Made by a program: the position numbers and the translations under genes. Positions 15,598-20,648 of a stretch of 20,648 bases of DNA are shown piece by piece. Below the pieces are notes generated by a model that worked only from the letters and a program-made list of their open reading frames with translations, was not told the DNA's origin and did not search any database. The stretch spans positions 1 through 20,648 of the forward strand of contig JAUNAE010000030.1 of assembly GCA_030527765.1 (NCBI GenBank), written 5' to 3'. Numbering within the stretch: the first letter of the stretch is position 1; every line of letters starts with the position of its first letter. This stretch comes from Eubacteriales bacterium (GTDB lineage: Bacteria; Bacillota_A; Clostridia; Lachnospirales; Lachnospiraceae).

Positions 15598-15628
15598 CGC
15601 GAATCTCGTAAGAAGATTCGCGCGCGAG
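15598..15628. repeat. Dispersed repeat unit B
   Basis: Stem GCGAATCT/AGATTCGC with a 7-nt loop, then CGCGCGAG. It differs from 5918-5948 at 2 of 31 bases and from 18330-18360 at 3. As at 5951, a second hairpin follows directly (15626-15636 with 15655-15665, 11 bp). Confidence 0.8.
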
Positions 15629-15683
15629 TTCGGCAGTTGCGAAGCAACTTTCTTCTGCCGAACTCTGCGATCCGCCGGAGGCT

Positions 15684-15768
15684 CATCTCAGTCGGGGATT
15701 AAGACCCCCACTGAGACTAATTTGTTATCCTCCACTTATAGAAGATGGGGGTCTCCCCGACTGAGATG
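15684..15768. repeat. Long nested inverted repeat with alternative pairings
   Basis: 15684-15698 pairs perfectly with 15754-15768 (15 bp), extended by 15702-15710 with 15746-15754 (9 bp). The left arm can instead fold on itself (CTCAGTCGGGG with CCCCCACTGAG, one mismatch). It ends about 17 bp before the RBS of the radical SAM gene. Confidence 0.75.
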
Positions 15769-15797
15769 AAAATAAACTATGCGAAGGAGAAAGAAAA

Positions 15798-17291
15798 ATG
15801 GCGTCAATCATTGAAACGACACAGCACAAGGCTGAGAGAAAAGCATTTGAGATCATGGTTAATCGAATCGTGGGCAAACTGACAAAAGAGTCAGACATTA
15901 CCGAAAGACAAGAAACAATCCTTAGCATAATTGACAAGGCAGAATTTTTTTATAAAGATGCAAATAAGGAAACCTTCGACAAAGTAAGAGCATATTTTCG
16001 CAATCCGGAGAACCGCTGGGTGAAATTCCTGAATCAGGTACTGGATGAGACAAATCCGGAATATGCAAAGAAATTCATCTTAAATCTCGGATACGAGGCG
16101 TTCTTCAGGGGAACAAAGATGATTCGTGCGAACCGGGAAAAATACAATTGCAACATTCCGTGGCTCATCCTGTTTGACCCGACAGATGCATGTAACCTTC
16201 ACTGCACCGGATGCTGGTCCGGAACATACGGCCACAAAAACAATATGTCCTATGAGAATATGGACAAAATTGTGACACAGGGAAAAGAACTTGGAACCTA
16301 TCTGTACATGCTGACCGGAGGCGAGCCGACTGTCCGCATGAAAGATATCCTGAAGCTTGCAGAGAAGCACAACGACTGTACATTTGCACTGTATTCAAAC
16401 TCCACACTGATTACAGAGGAACTTTGTGAGAAGATCGTAGAACTGGGAAATATCACATTCATGCTTTCTATTGAGGGAACCCCGGAAACCAACGACGAAA
16501 GACGCGGCGACGGACATTATGCCGCAGTTATGAAAGCAATGGATCTTCTGAAAAAATATGGAATTGTTTATGGAACATCCATCTGTTATACTAGACACAA
16601 TATCGAAGCAGTATCCGATGAGAACTTTATCCGCTTCATAGCAGAAAAGGGTGCAAGATTTGGATTCTACTTCCACTATATGCCGGTCGGTGCAAATGCA
16701 GTACCGGAACTGATGCCTACGGTAGAGCAGAGAGAGAAAATGATTGAGAAAATTCGCTATATCCGTTCTACTGCATGCGATGTTGGATTTTTCCCGATGG
16801 ACTTCCAGAATGATGGAGAGTATGTAGGTGGATGTATTGCAGGTGGAAGAAACTATTTCCACATCAATGCACAGGGAGATGCAGAGCCATGTGTATTCAT
16901 TCACTTCTCTGACTCCAACATCAAAGACAAATCCATTCTGGAGATGCTGCAGAGCCCGTTGTTTAAGGCATATCATGAAGGACAGCCATTTAACCGCAAC
17001 CATCTGCGTCCATGCCCGATGCTTGAGAATCCGGAGAACTTAAGAGCCATGATTGCAAAGACAGGTGCACATGGAACCAATGCAGAATGTGAGGAAACGG
17101 TAGAGCAGTTATGCTCTAAGTGTGACCGTTATGCAGAAGAGTGGGGCAAAGAGGCTGACCGTATCTGGGCACAGCAGACACACAACAGAAAGACGAAATA
17201 CGAGAATTACACAGCGGAGAAGAGAGAACATCCGGAACTTGCCGGATTCCAACATGCAGACGGATCCGTTGAAGTAACTTCCGTAGACTGA
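15798..17291 (+). CDS. Radical SAM protein with SPASM-like C-terminus
   Basis: 497 aa, strong RBS (GAAGGAGAA). A helical N-terminal region of about 120 residues precedes the cluster motif CNLHCTGC (C132, C136, C139); GGEP is at 174-177. The C-terminal region has GGCIAGGR-FHIN-EPC (C346, C365), then C406, C431, C439 and C442, enough to hold one auxiliary iron-sulfur cluster or more, as in SPASM proteins. It is clearly paralogous to the 369-aa protein at 3250, which stops before the last three cysteines. The residues after 450 are polar and unassigned. The EamA transporter gene follows within 9 bp, so the two likely handle one metabolite. Candidate TetR repression acts from upstream. Substrate unknown. 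Confidence 0.9.
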   Translation: MASIIETTQHKAERKAFEIMVNRIVGKLTKESDITERQETILSIIDKAEFFYKDANKETFDKVRAYFRNPENRWVKFLNQVLDETNPEYAKKFILNLGYEAFFRGTKMIRANREKYNCNIPWLILFDPTDACNLHCTGCWSGTYGHKNNMSYENMDKIVTQGKELGTYLYMLTGGEPTVRMKDILKLAEKHNDCTFALYSNSTLITEELCEKIVELGNITFMLSIEGTPETNDERRGDGHYAAVMKAMDLLKKYGIVYGTSICYTRHNIEAVSDENFIRFIAEKGARFGFYFHYMPVGANAVPELMPTVEQREKMIEKIRYIRSTACDVGFFPMDFQNDGEYVGGCIAGGRNYFHINAQGDAEPCVFIHFSDSNIKDKSILEMLQSPLFKAYHEGQPFNRNHLRPCPMLENPENLRAMIAKTGAHGTNAECEETVEQLCSKCDRYAEEWGKEADRIWAQQTHNRKTKYENYTAEKREHPELAGFQHADGSVEVTSVD

Positions 17292-17299
17292 GACATTCG

Positions 17300-18127
17300 A
17301 TGATCTATTTAATTCTAGCAGTACTGAGCAGCGCCTTGGTGGGTATCACCATGCGCCTGGGAAAGAACTATTGTAAAAATGACCTGAGTATGCTTGCAGT
17401 GAACTACGTTTGCTGCACACTTCTGGCCGGAATATCCACGGGAGCCGGAAACTTCGTTATAGAAAAGACGAGCATTGGGCTCGGGGTGATTCAGGGAATT
17501 CTGTACCTGGCATCCTTTATCCTTTACCAGTACAACATTCAGGAAAACGGAGTGGTACTCTCAGCAACGTTCATGAAGCTTGGAGTTCTTGTTCCGACAT
17601 TGGCGGCAGTGATTTTGTTTGGAGAACAGCCGACATCCCTTCAGCTTCTGGGAGTCGGTTTATCACTCTTTGCCATCATTATTATGAATTATCAAAAAGG
17701 AGAAGGCGGATTTCATTTCAAAATGTCTCTGTTGTTCCTCCTGCTCGCGGGTGGTGTGACGGATGTCATGGCCAAGGTTTATGAACAGTACGGGGATGCC
17801 GGTCGAAAAGACCAGTTCATTTTCTATACTTTTTGTATTGCTATGATTTTATGCATTGCGCTTGCATTGTACAAGAAGGAAAAACTCACAGGAAAAGATG
17901 TTCTCTGGGGCGTTGTGATCGGAGTGCCCAACTATTTTTCAGCGGTATTTCTCCTGCGGGCCATCCATCATGTACTGGCGACCATCGCATATTCTTCCTA
18001 CAGTGTGGGAACTATCGCCTGCACAACCCTTGTGGGAGTATTTGTATTCCGTGAAAAACTGAGTAAGAAGCAGATGGCGGGACTTTTCATCATCCTGATT
18101 GCATTGATCTGCCTGAATTTCAATTGA
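17300..18127 (+). CDS. EamA-family (DMT) transporter
   Basis: 275 aa with about ten membrane helices in two five-helix halves (1-130 and 140-275), the usual DMT/EamA plan. The first half ends KLGVLVPTLAAVILFGEQPTSLQ (shown in part) and the second AYSSYSVGTIACTTLVGVFVFREKLS, both with the family's conserved glutamate after helices 4 and 9. EamA proteins commonly export metabolites. It begins 8 bp after the radical SAM stop, so it is presumably coupled to it and may export that enzyme's product or substrate. A strong terminator follows. Confidence 0.92.
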   Translation: MIYLILAVLSSALVGITMRLGKNYCKNDLSMLAVNYVCCTLLAGISTGAGNFVIEKTSIGLGVIQGILYLASFILYQYNIQENGVVLSATFMKLGVLVPTLAAVILFGEQPTSLQLLGVGLSLFAIIIMNYQKGEGGFHFKMSLLFLLLAGGVTDVMAKVYEQYGDAGRKDQFIFYTFCIAMILCIALALYKKEKLTGKDVLWGVVIGVPNYFSAVFLLRAIHHVLATIAYSSYSVGTIACTTLVGVFVFREKLSKKQMAGLFIILIALICLNFN

Positions 18128-18130
18128 ATT

Positions 18131-18182
18131 CAAGCAAGTCTCTCGCTTCCAATGTGAAGCAAATTGCGAATATTCGTTTGAC
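18131..18182. repeat. Dispersed repeat, short version of the composite element
   Basis: The left end (CAAGCAAGTCTCTCGCTTC) resembles 7522-7540, and the right end (18156-18182) is unit A's right half, ending CGTTTGAC. It contains the hairpin GCTTC-caatgt-GAAGC. Confidence 0.65.
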
Positions 18183-18188
18183 TTAATT

Positions 18189-18234
18189 GCCTGACTGATT
18201 CGTGACAGTTGTCGTGAGTCGGTCGGGCTTTTTT
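18189..18234 (+). terminator. Terminator of the radical SAM/EamA operon
   Basis: A 13-bp stem (18189-18201 with 18216-18228, three G-T wobbles) is followed by six T residues. The loop holds a further small stem. Confidence 0.88.
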
Positions 18235-18329
18235 GTATCACGGAGCCGTGTCGTAATTCCAACGTATTTATGTCGGCATTTCGCCTTTTTATTTTCGCAG
18301 GACTTGCTAAACTTATTATCAGATTAAAT

Positions 18330-18360
18330 CGCGAATCTCGTAAGAAGATTTGCGTGCGAA
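18330..18360. repeat. Dispersed repeat unit B, drifted copy
   Basis: Matches 15598-15628 at 28 of 31 bases. The right arm has changed (TTTGCGTGCGAA), weakening the hairpin. It lies 30 bp before the GH43 start. Confidence 0.78.
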
Positions 18361-18390
18361 TGAAACAAAACAAGAAAGGTGAGAATGACA

Positions 18391-19743
18391 ATGATAAAGA
18401 ACTTTAGAAATACACATAATCCAATCCTTCCACTGGAGCATCATGTGCCGGACAGTGAAGCCCATGTGATGAGTGACGGGACTCTTTATATTTATGGAAG
18501 TTACGATACGAAGGAAGATGTATACTGCAGCGAAGAGTACCATGTGGTATCAACTGCAGATATGGAAAACTGGGAAGTACATGAGACAGCTCTTCGCGGA
18601 GAAGAAATTCCATGGTTTGGAAATCCTGATGCGCCGAAGTATCCGGGTATTGACTGGTCTCATCCGACACCGTTTATTCAAAAAATGATTCAGCGTGATA
18701 TAGAGCGCGGGGTTGACATGAAAGCAATGTTTGAAGCCGAGAAGGACAAACCCAAACCTCCGCTTCTTTTCGCACCGGACTGTATTGAGAAGGATGGAAA
18801 ATATTATCTCTATTTCTGTATGTCCGATGACAGTGAGGGTGTGGCTGTTGCAGATTCACCGGTTGGTCCTTTCGAAAATCCAACACAGCTGCCATGCGGT
18901 GGTATTGATCCTGCAATCTTTATTGATGAAGATGGTCAGGCATACTATTACTGGGGACAGCTTTTTTCTCATGGGGTGAAGTTGAATGAGGATATGATGA
19001 GTTTTTGTCCGGAGGATGTTGTAGATGATCTTGTGACAGAAGAGGAACATTTCTTCCATGAAGGATCCTCCATGAGAAAGATTGGAGACACGTACTATTA
19101 TGTCTATGCGAATATGGAGCGCGGAAAACCTACAGCGTTGGGATATTCAACAAGCAAGTCTCCAATGGGTCCATTTGTGTATCGAGGTATCATTATTGAC
19201 AATGATGGATGTGATCCGGAGAGCTGGAACAATCACGGCTCCATAGAATGCGTCAATGGACAGTGGTATGTCTTTTATCATCGCTGCAGCCGGGGAGTAC
19301 AGCAGCATAGACGACTTTGTATTGAGCCAATTACCATTCTCGAAGATGGAAGTATTCCGGAGGTGAAAATGACCTCTCAGGGACCGGGAAAGCCTTTTGG
19401 AATTGGAGAAGTCATCATGGGATACCAGGCCTGTGGTGTGACCGGAAAATGTTTTGTTGGTCTGGACAAACAGGAAAGCGAGTGGCTGACAAATATTGCA
19501 AGTGGAGATACAGCAGTGTTCCGATATATTGAAAGTGACAAAGGATTCCATGGAGTGGAAATAGAAGGCGAAGGCGATGGAATGGTTCAGGTTTTCTTAA
19601 ACGACCAGATTGCCGCCGCTTTGGTAATGAAAGAGGGAACTGCGAAGGCAGAATGGGATGTTTCAAAGTGTGGAACGTATGAAGTGACACTGAAATTTGA
19701 AAATGTATCGGATTTGTCGATCCGGACATTAAAATTTGTCTGA
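18391..19743 (+). CDS. GH43-family glycoside hydrolase (arabinofuranosidase/xylosidase type)
   Basis: 450 aa. The ATG at 18391 sits 7 bp after AAAGGTGAG; in-frame GTG 18379 and ATG 18385 lie in or next to that RBS and are less likely. The five-bladed propeller residues are visible: base D21 (HVPDSEAHV), pKa-tuning D173 (GGIDPAIF) and acid E224 (FFHEGSSMRKIGDTYYYVYA, in part). The C-terminal ~100 residues are beta-rich and may be a CBM6-like module. No signal peptide is seen, so the enzyme probably acts in the cytoplasm on imported oligosaccharides. The next gene, a rhamnosidase, suggests pectin side chains or plant glycosides. Exact specificity is not readable from sequence. Confidence 0.9.
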   Translation: MIKNFRNTHNPILPLEHHVPDSEAHVMSDGTLYIYGSYDTKEDVYCSEEYHVVSTADMENWEVHETALRGEEIPWFGNPDAPKYPGIDWSHPTPFIQKMIQRDIERGVDMKAMFEAEKDKPKPPLLFAPDCIEKDGKYYLYFCMSDDSEGVAVADSPVGPFENPTQLPCGGIDPAIFIDEDGQAYYYWGQLFSHGVKLNEDMMSFCPEDVVDDLVTEEEHFFHEGSSMRKIGDTYYYVYANMERGKPTALGYSTSKSPMGPFVYRGIIIDNDGCDPESWNNHGSIECVNGQWYVFYHRCSRGVQQHRRLCIEPITILEDGSIPEVKMTSQGPGKPFGIGEVIMGYQACGVTGKCFVGLDKQESEWLTNIASGDTAVFRYIESDKGFHGVEIEGEGDGMVQVFLNDQIAAALVMKEGTAKAEWDVSKCGTYEVTLKFENVSDLSIRTLKFV

Positions 19744-19791
19744 GTAATTATAAAGATCTGAGATGAAGGCAATCGTTTGGGAGATAGAAAG

Positions 19792-20648
19792 ATGAATAAT
19801 ACATTATGGAAACAGTGGATCACCAATCATACCAGAACCCCTTTCTATGCAAGAAAAGAATTTGATGTGAAAAGTGAGGTTCAGAAGGCTGTTGTTAAGA
19901 TTTGTGGACTTGGACAGTTTGAATTGCATCTGAACGGGCAGAAAGTTGGAGATCATGAGTTGGATCCGGCATGGACAGAGTATAGAAAGCTGGTTCAATA
20001 TGTGACATTTGATGTGACAGATGCGCTGCACGAGGGAAGGAACGTCATTGGTGCAGAAGTCGGAAATGGATGGTTTCACTTAGATGACAGTGAAGGCTAC
20101 TCTTTCAAATTTCCGGAATTTATGCCGCCAAATCCGAATCCATATCGTGTATATGGAGAGCATCTGGTGCTTGGGCTTGTGCTTGAAATCACGTATTTGA
20201 ATGGAACAAGCGAACGGATTGAAACGGATACAACCTGGAAAACGATCTCACATGAGGTTGTCTCAAGTAATGTATACGGATCAGAACTGATTGAGCAGAG
20301 ACTGAACCAGGGAAAGTGGGATTCTTTCGGGTTTGACGATTCTGCCTGGAATCAGGCGGAGGCAGCTTCCGGTGCAGACATTCCCGAGGGAAAATTGTTG
20401 GAGCAGAAAATGCCGCCGATCAAGGTGATTCACAGTTATGAAGCAAAGTTTTGCGGAAATTTTTCGGAGAGTACAGATGCAGAGATCTATGATCTTAGTC
20501 AAAATTGTTCCTTCATGCTTTCTTTTGAGGTAAAAGGACGCAAGGGAGATGTTGTGAAATTTTATCCGGCGGAGAAACTGGATTCCCGGGGAGATGTGGA
20601 CCAGTTTGCCAAAGGATGGACGATGGTAAATAACTGCATCACATTTAT
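19792..20648 (+). CDS. GH78 alpha-L-rhamnosidase, N-terminal part
   Basis: About 285 residues are visible, with the rest beyond the window. ATG at 19792 with RBS GGGAGA. The beginning shows the Bac_rhamnosid_N beta-sandwich pattern: FYARKEF, GLGQFELHLNGQKVGDHELD, DPAWTEYRKLVQYVTFDVT (in part), and EVGNGWF. The catalytic (alpha/alpha)6 barrel is not in view, so activity cannot be judged. No signal peptide is visible. It starts 48 bp after the GH43 stop and is surely in the same operon. GH78 enzymes release rhamnose from rhamnogalacturonan fragments or flavonoid glycosides. Confidence 0.9.
   Translation, partial: MNNTLWKQWITNHTRTPFYARKEFDVKSEVQKAVVKICGLGQFELHLNGQKVGDHELDPAWTEYRKLVQYVTFDVTDALHEGRNVIGAEVGNGWFHLDDSEGYSFKFPEFMPPNPNPYRVYGEHLVLGLVLEITYLNGTSERIETDTTWKTISHEVVSSNVYGSELIEQRLNQGKWDSFGFDDSAWNQAEAASGADIPEGKLLEQKMPPIKVIHSYEAKFCGNFSESTDAEIYDLSQNCSFMLSFEVKGRKGDVVKFYPAEKLDSRGDVDQFAKGWTMVNNCITF

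Larger units (their letters stand above)
15397..15797. other. Divergent regulatory region and structured leader
   Basis: 401 bp without a convincing gene. From left: the tetR-side promoter and palindrome, the rightward promoter and palindrome (15418-15498), a small hairpin near 15555-15572 (CTGCCAT/ATGGCAG), repeat unit B (15598-15628), a hairpin (15626-15665) and a large nested inverted repeat (15684-15768). The radical SAM transcript would carry a leader of roughly 300 nt. Confidence 0.75.

Overview
The window reads as a chromosomal segment of a low-to-mid GC Firmicute, most likely a gut Clostridia of the Lachnospiraceae type. This is inferred from the Shine-Dalgarno style (GGAGG, AAAGG), the Bacillus-type LexA box, and the gene content: MoxR/VWA pair, SPASM-like radical SAM proteins, NSS and MATE transporters, Y-family polymerase with YolD, and a GH43/GH78 cassette. 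No rRNA, tRNA, CRISPR array, transposase or phage gene was seen. The visible repeats are short intergenic hairpin elements.

Layout. (1) 1-2935, minus strand: a three-gene operon of an unknown 131-aa protein, a DUF2201-type VWA protein and a MoxR-like AAA ATPase cut by the window edge. (2) 3171-5985, plus strand: a radical SAM protein with its own promoter and terminator, then an NSS-family sodium symporter. (3) 6010-9092, plus strand: an unusual fusion of an SGNH hydrolase with a U32-peptidase-like domain, then a MATE exporter, separated by a block of hairpin repeats. (4) 9125-11945: an SOS cassette. A Y-family polymerase and YolD-like protein run left, an 88-aa unknown protein runs right, and both predicted promoters share a single perfect LexA box. 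A 70-aa coiled-coil-like protein and a TRIC-family channel follow. (5) 12620-14357: a membrane GGDEF-EAL protein, apparently translated by coupling to a 9-codon leader, ending in a 20-bp perfect stem that holds the stop codon in its loop. (6) 14359-18234: GtrA and TetR genes run left. A second radical SAM gene, paralogous to the first, and an EamA transporter run right. The two back-to-back promoters each carry a palindrome over the predicted start site. (7) 18391-end, plus strand: GH43 and GH78 (partial) glycosidases without visible signal peptides, suggesting intracellular processing of arabinose- and rhamnose-containing plant oligosaccharides.

The most unusual items are the SGNH-U32 fusion, the bidirectional SOS promoter with its unknown small partner, the TetR/radical SAM/EamA locus with its structured leader, and a family of dispersed intergenic repeats found five or more times in 20 kb. 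All functional statements rest on motif recognition by eye. No database search was run.
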